This document shows, one piece after another, positions 9,388 through 17,019 of a DNA stretch of 64,000 bases. A program made the position numbers and the translations under genes. The notes beneath the pieces are model-generated. The model was not told the DNA's origin, searched no databases, and saw only the letters and a program-made list of their open reading frames with translations. Numbering within the stretch: the stretch's first letter is position 1; each line of letters starts with the position of its first letter. Origin of the DNA: Actinoallomurus iriomotensis (GTDB taxonomy: Bacteria; Actinomycetota; Actinomycetes; Streptosporangiales; Streptosporangiaceae); NCBI RefSeq assembly GCF_030269445.1, contig NZ_BSTJ01000001.1, positions 583,898 to 647,897 on the forward strand. The letters are read 5' to 3'.

Positions 9388-9852
9388 ATGGACAGAAGCC
9401 CGACCTGGACGCCACCGGTGCTCGCCTGCCTGCTCACCGCACTCGCGGCCACCGGCTGTGGAGGTGGATCCGGCGGGGATCAGCAGGCGCAGACGCCCAG
9501 CCGCCCCACTGCCACCGCGACCGGCCGCCCCCCGGCGCACACCCCCGGATTCCCCCAGGCCCCCGACGGGACGGACGTCCGCGCCTGCCACGACGGGAGC
9601 TGCGAGATCCTGGTCACCAAGCGGACGAGGATCCCGCTCGACTCCCGTTTCGGCTTCAGGACGTTCTCGTTCGACCCCGCCGACTCCACCTGGCGGTACA
9701 CCTATCCCGACGGGGGCAGCGGGCACGTGAAGTGGCTCGAACCCCCGTACAGCGGATCGTGGGCCGGGCCGACCGCGAAGCAGCAACTCGTCATGACCGT
9801 GGTCGCCTCGGAGAAGTCCCGTGCGGTCATCTCCCTGCACCCGGGCAAGTGA
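9388..9852 (+). CDS. Small secreted lipoprotein of unknown function
   Basis: A 154-residue protein with a signal peptide ending in the lipobox ATGC (lipidation near C24), then a Gly/Gln/Thr/Pro-rich linker and a compact domain starting DVRACHDGSCEILVTKRTRIPLD. The pattern of two cysteines six residues apart followed by a basic strand occurs in small actinobacterial surface lipoproteins. No catalytic residues can be assigned. An in-frame ATG at 9370 has a GGAG only three bases upstream, so ATG 9388 is used; both give a signal peptide. Confidence 0.6.
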   Translation: MDRSPTWTPPVLACLLTALAATGCGGGSGGDQQAQTPSRPTATATGRPPAHTPGFPQAPDGTDVRACHDGSCEILVTKRTRIPLDSRFGFRTFSFDPADSTWRYTYPDGGSGHVKWLEPPYSGSWAGPTAKQQLVMTVVASEKSRAVISLHPGK

Positions 9853-9882
9853 ACCGCGTCGTACGTGCTTCCGGGGGCCCGG

Positions 9883-10986
9883 TCAGGTGGCGGACCGCGC
9901 GAAGTGGTGGGCCAGCGCGTGAAACGCCTCCTTCGGCGCCCAGTGCCAGTCGCGGGTCGGCTGGTCGGGCGCGCCCCACAGGGGCTTCACGATGCCGTAG
10001 CTCGCGAGGTCGAGGTCGTAGCGCGGATCGGCCCGGTGCGGAGCGTCGGGCGTGACGAAGTTGTACACCAGCGCCGCGTACAGGCTCATCGACTCGAAGA
10101 CGTCCAGTAGCTCGGTGAGATACGCGGCCTGGGACCGCTCGCTGCGGACCAGGCCGCCGACGATCTCGGGTTGCGGCTTGTCGTAGTCGACGACGTCCCA
10201 GCCCATGCCGCCCTTCTCCGGAGCCCCCTTGTAGGTGCACGCGCCGAACTCGGAGATCACCACCGGTTTCCCGGGCCGCCGGTACTTCCGGAGTTCACGG
10301 ACGTAGTCGGCCCGGTGCGGGAAGTAGGAGTAGTAGTTGACGCTGACGAGGTCGAACAGCGCCCAGTCGACCTCCTCGTCCTGGGCCGCGCCGTAGGTCA
10401 TCGGGCCGTGGAAGACGGACCGGCCGACCTTCGCGGCCCGCGCGGTGAACCGCCGCAACCGCCGCCGCATCGTCACCGGGTCGAAGTTCCCGCTGAGCAT
10501 GTTCCGGACGCGTTCCAAGGCGTCGTCACCCGGCACGATGCCGGGCACGAACAGGACGAACTCACAGCCGACGCTCAGATGCACCCGCGCGCCCTGGCGG
10601 CGGAGCGACTCGGCGTGCCTGCCGGTCTCGGCGAGGTGGTCGAGGATCTCGTGCTGCGGGCGGTCGCCCAGCCGCGGCTGGAGCCAGACGTGCAACCCGC
10701 GTTCCACCGCCTCCGACGCGGTGACCGCGAGCCGGTCGACGCCGTCCCCGTAGACCGACACCGAGTTCGCCTTCAGCTCGTCCCCGATCACCCGCAGGTC
10801 CCGGCGCATCCGGGCGGCGTTCCAACTGGTCTCGGCCGTCTCACCGTCGGTGACCTCGTAGGAGACACCGCGGTAGGTCAACCCTGACCGGCCCTGTGCC
10901 GCGGCGCGGCCGCCCGTCATTCCCGCGACTCCCAACGCCGCCGCGCCGGCCAGGAACCGTGCCCGGCTGATGCCCTCGCTGCGCAC
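9883..10986 (-). CDS. Exported TIM-barrel glycoside hydrolase-like protein
   Basis: A 367-residue secreted protein. GAGGAGG lies six bases before the GTG ending at 10986. The N-terminus (SRARFLAGAAALGVAG) resembles a Tat-type signal but lacks the second consecutive arginine, so the export route is uncertain. The mature part starts LTYRGVSYEVTDG and reads as a beta/alpha barrel: a first strand-loop with MRRDLRVIGDELKANSVSVYG, NYYSYFPHRADYV mid-way, and PVVISEFGACTY, where the glutamate matches the strand-7 nucleophile of clan GH-A enzymes. The substrate is unknown. It neighbours two chitinase-like genes on the same strand, so a polysaccharide role is plausible. Confidence 0.7.
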   Translation of the reverse strand: MRSEGISRARFLAGAAALGVAGMTGGRAAAQGRSGLTYRGVSYEVTDGETAETSWNAARMRRDLRVIGDELKANSVSVYGDGVDRLAVTASEAVERGLHVWLQPRLGDRPQHEILDHLAETGRHAESLRRQGARVHLSVGCEFVLFVPGIVPGDDALERVRNMLSGNFDPVTMRRRLRRFTARAAKVGRSVFHGPMTYGAAQDEEVDWALFDLVSVNYYSYFPHRADYVRELRKYRRPGKPVVISEFGACTYKGAPEKGGMGWDVVDYDKPQPEIVGGLVRSERSQAAYLTELLDVFESMSLYAALVYNFVTPDAPHRADPRYDLDLASYGIVKPLWGAPDQPTRDWHWAPKEAFHALAHHFARSAT

Positions 10987-11140
10987 TGTCGCCCTCCTCA
11001 CGTGTCCGCGATGAACGGGGTCCAGTGTGCGGAGCGGCGCCCGGCCGAGACATCGGCCGATGGGCTACGGGCGGCGCGCCTCCGGTCTGCCGCGAAGGGC
11101 CGGATCGCGAGCCGGATGCCCCTTGTGCCGCCGATGGTGA

Positions 11141-11176
11141 CCGTGGAGGCCGAAGGCACGCCTTCGACCTCCACGG
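11141..11176 (-). terminator. Terminator of the 11182-12129 gene
   Basis: A 17-bp inverted repeat with one mismatch (left arm starting ccgtggagg at 11141, right arm ending cctccacgg at 11176) lies just past the stop of the minus-strand chitinase-like gene. The loop is only two or three bases. Confidence 0.65.
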
Positions 11177-11181
11177 CCGGG

Positions 11182-12129
11182 TCAGCCGGTGAAGCCCTTG
11201 AAGATGTCGGTGAACTCGTACGTGCTCTGGCTGATGCCGCTGCACGTCGGGGACACGGTGCCGTTCGGGCAGCCGCCGTTGTCCCTGCCGACCGACCAGA
11301 AGCCGATGTAGCCCACGTGGTTCGACTGGGCGTAGCTCAGCACCTGGCGGGCGATGGCCTGGGTGGTCGTCGGGCCCGTGTCGTTCTTGCCGATCATCGG
11401 GGTCAGGCCCAGCATGCGCTTCAGGTCGGCGTCGCTCCTGCCCGGCCAGATCTGCTTCATCTGGGCCAGTGTCGCGTTCGCGGCCGAGATGATCGCGTTG
11501 CCCCAGTCGCCCGTGTAGCCGAAGTCCATCAGCATCGGGTTGACAGTGACGTTCAGGCCGCGTGACGCGGCGTCCTGCAGGATCTGCACCGAGAACGGGT
11601 CCACGCCGTAGTCCTGGGCCTGCACCCGCAGCGTGTAGGTGATGGTGGTGCCGCGTTCGTTCTGCAGCTGCTTGAGCGCCGTGTTCACGGTCGCCACCGG
11701 GATGGCGGCCTCCACGTCCACGTCCAGGCGGTTGCTGCCGACGGCGTCCAGTGCCTTCTTGTACGCGGCCTCCAGTGTCGCGCTGGAGGAGCAGGTCGTC
11801 TCCAGGTAGGGCCCGGCGGCGCCGCCGGTGGCCACGGTCACGTCGCCGCCGACGCCCTTGAGGTCTTTCACCTCACCGATGACGCGTGAGTCGTTCAGCG
11901 GGACCGTGCCGCCCCAGGACGGGTCACAGCCGGCGCTGTCGGCCAGCGCGAACGCGAGCGTGAAGTGCTTCTGGCCGGTCGCGTTCGCCACGTCGCGGAG
12001 CACGGGCGTGGCCATCGTGATGTCCACGTACGGGGAGAACCGCCCGGATCCGGCGGCGTGCGCCGGTGTGGCGGGTGACAGCAGGAGGGCGAGGGGCAGC
12101 AGGAGCGCCGCGAGGATGGCTCTCTTCAT
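11182..12129 (-). CDS. Secreted GH18 chitinase-like glycosidase
   Basis: A 315-residue exported protein with a classical signal peptide (MKRAILAALLLPLALLL through AHAA). The mature domain begins FSPYVDITMATP and carries the GH18 catalytic DxDxE motif as L-D136-V-D138-V-E140; VTVATGG is the strand-3 motif and YIGFWSVGRDN the last strand. In known GH18 enzymes the final glutamate is the acid/base for substrate-assisted hydrolysis of beta-1,4-GlcNAc polymers. No carbohydrate-binding module is attached. GAAAGG precedes ATG 12129. The next upstream gene is a diverged copy of the same fold, so the two form a tandem pair. Confidence 0.82.
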   Translation of the reverse strand: MKRAILAALLLPLALLLSPATPAHAAGSGRFSPYVDITMATPVLRDVANATGQKHFTLAFALADSAGCDPSWGGTVPLNDSRVIGEVKDLKGVGGDVTVATGGAAGPYLETTCSSSATLEAAYKKALDAVGSNRLDVDVEAAIPVATVNTALKQLQNERGTTITYTLRVQAQDYGVDPFSVQILQDAASRGLNVTVNPMLMDFGYTGDWGNAIISAANATLAQMKQIWPGRSDADLKRMLGLTPMIGKNDTGPTTTQAIARQVLSYAQSNHVGYIGFWSVGRDNGGCPNGTVSPTCSGISQSTYEFTDIFKGFTG

Positions 12130-12160
12130 GGGGCGGGGACCTTTCTCGATGCGGGGAAGA

Positions 12161-12205
12161 CCGGTTCCCGGCCGCGACCTGGCGGGACGCCGCGACCGGG
12201 AACCG
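12161..12205 (-). terminator. Stem-loop between the two GH18 genes
   Basis: ccggttcccgg at 12161-12171 pairs with ccgggaaccgg near 12195-12205, and the pairing extends inward through cgcg. It lies directly after the stop of the upstream GH18 gene and before the start of the next, so it likely terminates or attenuates read-through. Confidence 0.6.
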
Positions 12206-12209
12206 GGGC

Positions 12210-13217
12210 TCAGCCCGTGAACCGGGCGACGATCCGGGCGAAGTCGTACGGCTGCTGGTCCACGCTGCTGCACGCGCCGTCGACCCAGCCGACGTTGCCG
12301 ATGCACGCGCGGTCCCGGTTGAGGGACCAGAACGACAGACGGGCGAGGTGGTGTGCGGTCGCGTAGCCGAGCAGGGTGGTGAACGTGCCGGTGGTGAACA
12401 GCTCGCTGGGCTGGTCGGTGTGGCCGTTCATGAGCGTCAGGCCGGTGCGCGCGTAGACCTGGTCGGAGGACAGGTCGGGCCGCAGCGCGGCGAGTTGCGC
12501 GTGCGCGGCCTCCATCACCTTCTCCACGTCGGCCGCCATGGTCGCCGCGGGGCCGCCGTAGTCGAACGCCATGACGGAGTACGTGTCGATGTCCGCGCCG
12601 TCGTCCTTCGCCCGCTGGATCTCGGCCCGGTCCAGGTCGCTCAGCCCGACCGTCGTGACGGGCATGGTCAGGGAGACGTCGAGGGCGCGCCCCGCGGCGG
12701 CGGCGTTCTGCTTCAGCAGCCGTACGGCCTGGAACCGGCGCGTCTCGCCGGCGACGTCGCCGAGGTCGTCGCCCTCGATGTCCAGGTCGATGTGCGTGAG
12801 CCCGTACGCGTCGATGACCTGCTGGTACGCCCGCGCGAGCGAGGTGGCGTCCGGGCAGGCGGCGCCCAGTTCGACGCCGTTGTAGCCGCCGAAGGACACC
12901 GCGACGTCGCCGCCGGCCGCCCGCAGCGCGTCGACGTCGACCTTCACGGTGGTGTCGGCGGACACGGGCTGGGCGCCGTCCCAGGTCGGCGTGCAGCCGC
13001 CGCCGGACGGGGCGAGCACGAAGGCGAGGATGAGCTGCCGGACGTCGCCGGTGATCTCGGAGATCGGCTGCGGATGGTCGTCGAGCGGCATGAAGTACGG
13101 CGCGGCGCGCAGCGGAGCCGCCGCCAGGCGGGGGGCGGGCGACGCGGACGCGGGACGGACGGTCAGGGTCAGCAGGCAGGCGGCCAGGGCCGCCCATGCG
13201 CGGTGGCGGACACGCAC
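12210..13217 (-). CDS. Secreted GH18 chitinase-like glycosidase, second copy
   Basis: A 335-residue exported protein started at the GTG ending at 13217, with AGGAG five bases upstream. The signal peptide VRVRHRAWAALAACLLTLTV is followed by an Ala/Pro linker. The GH18 catalytic motif appears as I-D144-L-D146-I-E148, with VAVSFGG as the strand-3 motif and LSFWSLNRD near the C-terminus. It shares domain order with the following gene but has diverged strongly. Secretion and neighbours suggest degradation of chitin or another GlcNAc polymer. Expression is probably controlled from the palindrome-containing region at 13350-13385. Confidence 0.82.
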   Translation of the reverse strand: MRVRHRAWAALAACLLTLTVRPASASPAPRLAAAPLRAAPYFMPLDDHPQPISEITGDVRQLILAFVLAPSGGGCTPTWDGAQPVSADTTVKVDVDALRAAGGDVAVSFGGYNGVELGAACPDATSLARAYQQVIDAYGLTHIDLDIEGDDLGDVAGETRRFQAVRLLKQNAAAAGRALDVSLTMPVTTVGLSDLDRAEIQRAKDDGADIDTYSVMAFDYGGPAATMAADVEKVMEAAHAQLAALRPDLSSDQVYARTGLTLMNGHTDQPSELFTTGTFTTLLGYATAHHLARLSFWSLNRDRACIGNVGWVDGACSSVDQQPYDFARIVARFTG

Positions 13218-13351
13218 GAGTACTCCTAGCGGGCGCCCGCGCGAGGGCGGGCAGGGTCGCGGTGGCAGTCGCTGTCGCGGCGTCCGGGCGCGCCCCCGTA
13301 CCCGCACCGTGCCGACGCGGCATTGACACGAGTGGACTCGATCCGGTCAGG

Positions 13352-13381
13352 GTTAGTCAATATCTAACAGGAAAGTTTCCT
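13352..13381. promoter_or_regulatory. Palindromic operator region upstream of the GH18 genes
   Basis: Two adjacent inverted repeats lie in an A/T-rich patch between divergent genes: gttag/ctaac (13352-13356 and 13364-13368) and the perfect palindrome aggaaagtttcct (13369-13381), followed by tataaat. The patch could regulate the chitinase-like gene on the left, the permease on the right, or both. The cognate regulator is unknown. Confidence 0.5.
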
Positions 13382-13471
13382 ATAAATGCGGGTCACGGGA
13401 CCGGCGTACGAGACGTGTGGTTTGATCGGCTCCGGTGGTGGCCGTGTTCCTCGGACGAGAGGCAGCGGGCG

Positions 13472-14416
13472 ATGCTTCGGTTCCTGATCCGCCGGGTGCT
13501 GTCCGGCGTGCTCGTCATGTGGCTCGTCACCACCGTCGTGTTCATCCTCTTCTTCGCCACCTCGCGCGACCCGGCCGCGCGGTTCGCCGGCAAGTCCGCC
13601 ACCCCGGCGACGCTCGCGCTGCTCCGTCACCGGATGGGCCTGGACGAACCCCTGCCGCTGCAGTACTGGCACTTCGTGACCCGGCTGCTGTCGGGCGACC
13701 TCGGCTACTCGTACGCGACCCACAGTCCGGTCGGCGAGATGGTCAAGGACGCGGTGCCGGTCACCCTCTCGGTGGTCGTCGGCGCCGCCACGCTGTGGCT
13801 GATCACCGGGGTGGTCGCCGGGGTCATCAGCGCCACCCGGGCGCGCTCCGCCATGGATCGGGGCGTCACGGTGCTCGTGATCGTCGGCATGTCCGTGCCG
13901 GCCTTCGTAACCGCGTCGACGCTGCTCTTCCTGCTGGCATTCAGCCTGCCGGTCTTCCCTCTCGGCGGGTACGTGCCGCTCCACGCCGACCCGGCGGGCT
14001 GGTTACAGCACCTGATCCTCCCGTGGATCACCGGTGCGATCGTGCAGGCGGCGTTCTACACCCGGTTGACCCGCGGCTCGCTGCTCGACGTGCTTGATGA
14101 GGACTACGTCCGTACGGCGCGCGCGAAGGGTTTGGGCGAGCGCCGGGTGGTCTACCGGCACGGCCTGCGGTCGGCGCTGGCGCCGGTCGTCACGCAGTTC
14201 GGCATGGACCTCGGGTCGGCGTTGAGCGGCGCCTCGGTCGTCGAGACCGTTTTCGGCCTCCAGGGCATCGGCCAGCTCACCGTACGGTCGATGACCCTCG
14301 GTGACCTGCCGGTCATCATGGCCGTCGTGTTGCTCGCCGCCTTCGGCATCGTGGTGGCCAGCATCGTCGTCGACGTCGTCTACGCCCTCCTCGATCCCCG
14401 CGTACGCCTGACCTGA
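13472..14416 (+). CDS. DppB-type ABC transporter permease (orphan)
   Basis: A 314-residue inner-membrane permease of the dipeptide/oligopeptide/nickel ABC class. It opens MLRFLIRRVLSGVLVMWLV, the usual first helix, has about six membrane segments, and contains the ATPase-contact loop DYVRTARAKGLGERRVVYRHGLRSAL, ending in the standard YALLDPR. The longer in-frame extension upstream is non-coding. Unusually, no DppC permease, ATPases or substrate-binding protein follow; an AraC gene comes next. It is either a remnant of a lost operon or works with components encoded elsewhere. Confidence 0.85.
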   Translation: MLRFLIRRVLSGVLVMWLVTTVVFILFFATSRDPAARFAGKSATPATLALLRHRMGLDEPLPLQYWHFVTRLLSGDLGYSYATHSPVGEMVKDAVPVTLSVVVGAATLWLITGVVAGVISATRARSAMDRGVTVLVIVGMSVPAFVTASTLLFLLAFSLPVFPLGGYVPLHADPAGWLQHLILPWITGAIVQAAFYTRLTRGSLLDVLDEDYVRTARAKGLGERRVVYRHGLRSALAPVVTQFGMDLGSALSGASVVETVFGLQGIGQLTVRSMTLGDLPVIMAVVLLAAFGIVVASIVVDVVYALLDPRVRLT

Positions 14417-14440
14417 CGTGCGGATTGGTACTCTCCTGGC

Positions 14441-14863
14441 ATGTCCGCGCAAGACCTCGCCGGCCTCAGGCGCCTGCGCCGTGCCCGGGACCTGATCGAC
14501 CGGGAGTACGCCAGCCCCCTCGACGTGACGACGCTGGCCCGCCACGCGCTGATGTCTCCGGCGCACTTCTCGCGGCAGTTCCGGGCGGCCTACGGCGAGA
14601 CCCCGTACAGCTACCTGATGACCCGCCGGATCGAGCGGGCGATGGCGCTGCTGCGTACGGGGATGAGCGTGACCGACGCGTGCATGGCGGTCGGCTGTAC
14701 GTCCCTCGGCTCGTTCAGCTCCCGGTTCACCGAGATCGTGGGAGAGACGCCGAGCGCCTACCGCCTCCGGGAGCATCACGCCGTGGCGGCCATGCCCGCC
14801 TGCCTCGCCAAGGTGCACAGCCGCCCGACCCGGGACGGAGCGAGCGGCCTCGGCGAAGCGTAG
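14441..14863 (+). CDS. AraC-family DNA-binding regulator (single domain)
   Basis: A 140-residue protein made almost only of the AraC/XylS double helix-turn-helix domain: REYASPLDVTTLARHALMSPAHFSRQFRAAYGETPYSYL (first HTH) and MSVTDACMAVGCTSLGSFSSRFTEIVGETPSAYR (second). The C-terminal tail CLAKVHSRPTRDG matches a conserved tail also found on the AraC protein at 15283-15747. Such stand-alone AraC proteins usually sit directly upstream of a VOC gene. Here the VOC gene at 14867-15283 is convergent, and it is coupled to the other AraC gene instead. Confidence 0.85.
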   Translation: MSAQDLAGLRRLRRARDLIDREYASPLDVTTLARHALMSPAHFSRQFRAAYGETPYSYLMTRRIERAMALLRTGMSVTDACMAVGCTSLGSFSSRFTEIVGETPSAYRLREHHAVAAMPACLAKVHSRPTRDGASGLGEA

Positions 14864-14866
14864 GAG

Positions 14867-15283
14867 TCAGCGCACCTCCTGGATGCGGACCAGGTTGCCC
14901 GCGGGATCGCGGAAGGCGCAGTCGCGGACCCCGTACGGCTGCTCGATCGGCTCCTGGACGACCTCGCCTCCCCCGGCCTGCACCTTCTCGAAGGTGCCGT
15001 CGAGGTCGCGGGTGGCCAGGAGGATCCAGCCGTACGTGCCCTTGGCCATCATCTCGGCGATGACGCGGCGCTCGTCCTCGGTGATGCCGGGGTCGGCGGC
15101 CGGCGGGGCCAGGAGGATGGACGTGCCGGGCTGGCCGGGCGGGCCGACCGCGATCCAGCGCATCTTGCCGTTGCCCACGTCGCTCCGCACCTCGAAGCCG
15201 AGGATGTCGCGGTAGAAGGTCAGGGAGGCGTCGGGGTCGTCATGCGGGAGAGCGGTCGTGTGAATGCTGATGTCCATGTCCAT
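14867..15283 (-). CDS. VOC superfamily (glyoxalase/bleomycin resistance-like) protein
   Basis: A 138-residue single-domain vicinal-oxygen-chelate protein: SLTFYRDILGFEVRSDVG (first beta-alpha-beta module), GYGWILLATRDLDGTFEKVQAGGGEV, and the C-terminal FRDPAGNLVRIQE with the metal-type glutamate. Its ATG overlaps the TGA of the upstream araC gene (TGATG), so the two are translationally coupled and probably form a regulator-target unit. The substrate is unknown. The pair resembles a second araC-tail/VOC unit at 16260-16942. Confidence 0.85.
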   Translation of the reverse strand: MDMDISIHTTALPHDDPDASLTFYRDILGFEVRSDVGNGKMRWIAVGPPGQPGTSILLAPPAADPGITEDERRVIAEMMAKGTYGWILLATRDLDGTFEKVQAGGGEVVQEPIEQPYGVRDCAFRDPAGNLVRIQEVR

Positions 15284-15747
15284 CACGCTAGTTGCGGCTC
15301 CGGAGTGCTCGCTTCTCGATTCCTGACCGGCCTGGTCACCTGTTTCGCCAGGCAGGACGGCATCCCGGCGGTGGCGGCCGCCGCCTGGCGCCGGTAGACG
15401 CTGGGCGGCACGCCGACCAGTTCGGTGAAGCGGGTGCTGAAGGTGCCCAGCGAGGAGCAGCCGACCGCGAAACAGACCTCGGTGACGCTGAGGTCGCCAC
15501 GGCGCAGCAGCGCCATCGCGCGCTCGACGCGCCGCGTCATCAGGTAGGCGTACGGCGACTCGCCGTAGGCGAGCCGGAACCGACGGCTGAGGTGCCCGGC
15601 CGACATGTGCGCGCCACGGGCCAGCGCCTCGACGTCCAGCGGCTGCGCGTACTCCCGGTCGATCCGGTCCCGGACGCGGCGCAGCCGGGCGAGGTCGTCC
15701 AGGCGCTGCGCCGCCGCCAGTGCGCGCCCCCACGAGGGGTGACACAT
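15283..15747 (-). CDS. AraC-family regulator coupled to a VOC gene
   Basis: A 154-residue AraC/XylS DNA-binding domain protein: DREYAQPLDVEALARGAHMSAGHLSRRFRLAYGE and LSVTEVCFAVGCSSLGTFSTRFTELVG are the two HTH units. The tail MPSCLAKQVTRPVRNREAS is conserved in AraC proteins that sit next to VOC genes. No effector-binding domain is present. GGGGG precedes the ATG ending at 15747. It presumably controls the coupled VOC gene. The first AraC protein in the window (14441-14863) is a paralogue. Confidence 0.87.
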   Translation of the reverse strand: MCHPSWGRALAAAQRLDDLARLRRVRDRIDREYAQPLDVEALARGAHMSAGHLSRRFRLAYGESPYAYLMTRRVERAMALLRRGDLSVTEVCFAVGCSSLGTFSTRFTELVGVPPSVYRRQAAAATAGMPSCLAKQVTRPVRNREASTPEPQLA

Positions 15748-15760
15748 GACAGGACCCCCT

Positions 15761-16213
15761 TCAGTTCGCCGCGCGCTTCACGAGCGCGGCGATCCGCTCC
15801 TCCACCTGGGGCGTCACCTCGGTCAGGGCGAAGGCGGTGGCCCACATCTCGCCCTCGTCCAGGTCCGCCCGGTCGTTGAAGCCGAGCGTCGCGTAGCGCG
15901 ACTTGAACTTCGCCGCCGGCTGGAAGAAGCAGACGATCTTGCCGTCCAGCGCGTAGGCGGGCATCCCGTACCAGAGCTTCGGCGCGAGGGCCGGGGCGCT
16001 GGCCGTGACCACGGCATGGACCCGCTCGGCCATGATCCGGTCCGAGTCCCCCATCTCGGCGATCTTCGCGAGCACGTCCTGCGCCGCCTCGGCGGCCTGC
16101 GCCGCCTTGTCCGTACGCGAGCCGCGGCGTTTCGCCGTCTTCAGGTCCTGGGCGTGCTCCTTCATCGCGGCCCGCTCCTCGGCCGTGAATCCCTCGTACG
16201 TGTTCGCGCTCAT
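15761..16213 (-). CDS. DUF1801-family protein
   Basis: A 150-residue protein with the fold signature of DUF1801/YdhG proteins: [52 protein letters not shown]. The N-terminal part is a charged alpha-helical extension ([34 protein letters not shown]). An excellent AGAAGGAGA lies seven bases before the ATG. Some relatives are described as iron chaperones or intracellular iron carriers, but no metal-binding set is evident here. It is probably co-transcribed with the araC-VOC pair downstream. Confidence 0.8.
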   Translation of the reverse strand: MSANTYEGFTAEERAAMKEHAQDLKTAKRRGSRTDKAAQAAEAAQDVLAKIAEMGDSDRIMAERVHAVVTASAPALAPKLWYGMPAYALDGKIVCFFQPAAKFKSRYATLGFNDRADLDEGEMWATAFALTEVTPQVEERIAALVKRAAN

Positions 16214-16259
16214 GACAGATTTCTCCTTCTAGGGGTTTTGACGTGCGGAAATTCGGAGG

Positions 16260-16883
16260 TCAGCGGCCGGCCGGGACGCGGGACTCCCAGGCGAACCCGT
16301 CCGGGTCGGTGAAGGGCGCGGCGTCGCCGCCGATGGCGATCCGGTGCGATCCGGTGCCGTCGGGCGAGACGCCGGCGTCCTTGGCGAGGGCCCGGCGCCC
16401 GTAGAGCGCCAGCTTCACCGAACCTGGCTCGGTGGCGAACTCCACGTACTTGCGACCGAAGCTCTTCGCCACGGTGAGGCCGCGGTCGAGGTAGAACTTC
16501 TTGCTCGCGGCCACGTCCGCGACTCCCAGCAGGAGCACGACGTCGTCGATCTTCCCGGTGTCCGGGCCGGTGTCCTTCTTCTCCGAGGTGGCGACCTTCC
16601 AGATCGCCCCGTCCGGGGCCTGCACGACGCCGCCGTAACCCCAGAACGACTTCGTGGGCGGCTTCAGCGACGTCGCGCCGGCGTCGAGGGCGGCGCCGAT
16701 GAGGCTGTTGACTGTGGCGGGCTGGGAGACCGTGAGCGACAGCGTGAACCCGCGGAAGCCGGTCGTCGGCGCCTCCGAGGCCCGCACGCGGATCCGGTCG
16801 CCGAGGCCGAAGGCGTCGGTGTAGAGGCTGGTGACGGCGGCGGGGTCGGCCGCCTCGAGGGTGATGAATTCGATGGAGAACAT
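16260..16883 (-). CDS. Double-domain VOC (glyoxalase-like) protein
   Basis: A 207-residue protein with two VOC modules: MFSIEFITLEAADPAAVTSLYTDAFGLG at the N-terminus and KIDDVVLLLGVADVAASKKFYLDRGLTVAKSFGRKYVEF in the second half, ending FTDPDGFAWESR. Proteins of this type are often annotated as glyoxalases, but the substrate cannot be read from the sequence. Immediately upstream is a vestige of an AraC C-terminus, which suggests the gene once sat in an araC-VOC unit like its neighbour. Confidence 0.82.
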   Translation of the reverse strand: MFSIEFITLEAADPAAVTSLYTDAFGLGDRIRVRASEAPTTGFRGFTLSLTVSQPATVNSLIGAALDAGATSLKPPTKSFWGYGGVVQAPDGAIWKVATSEKKDTGPDTGKIDDVVLLLGVADVAASKKFYLDRGLTVAKSFGRKYVEFATEPGSVKLALYGRRALAKDAGVSPDGTGSHRIAIGGDAAPFTDPDGFAWESRVPAGR

Positions 16884-16888
16884 GCTGA

Positions 16889-16942
16889 TGAGACTAGGAG
16901 CGGCTCCGGGACCCGCGCTTCTTCATTCCTGACCGGTATGCG
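16889..16942 (-). pseudogene. Vestigial AraC C-terminal tail upstream of the VOC gene
   Basis: The minus strand encodes IPVRNEEARVPEPLLV, closely matching the end of the intact AraC protein 1.2 kb away (RPVRNREASTPEPQLA). The DNA matches too: both copies contain ccggtcaggaat, then agaagcg, then cggagccgc and ctag before the following VOC start. The rest of the gene (both HTH motifs) is gone. This is the 3' scar of a deleted araC gene. Confidence 0.55.
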
Positions 16943-16956
16943 GCGATTGACGAATC

Positions 16957-16984
16957 GGAACAAGGTTCCGTATCGTTCCGGAAC
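16957..16984. promoter_or_regulatory. GGAAC/GTTCC operator cluster
   Basis: Four half-sites lie in 28 bases between divergent genes: ggaac-aag-gttcc (16957-16969) and the perfect palindrome gttccggaac (16975-16984). The cluster sits 36 bases before ATG 17020 and probably overlaps the epimerase promoter. The binding protein is not identifiable. Confidence 0.5.
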
Positions 16985-17019
16985 GACGATCCGTTTAGAT
17001 GTCCCGGAAGGGTACGCGA

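Noticed and set aside
11182-13329. A 715-codon frame joining both GH18 regions on the minus strand
   Set aside because: Only the last 315 residues are GH18; the rest is an out-of-frame shadow of the second GH18 gene.
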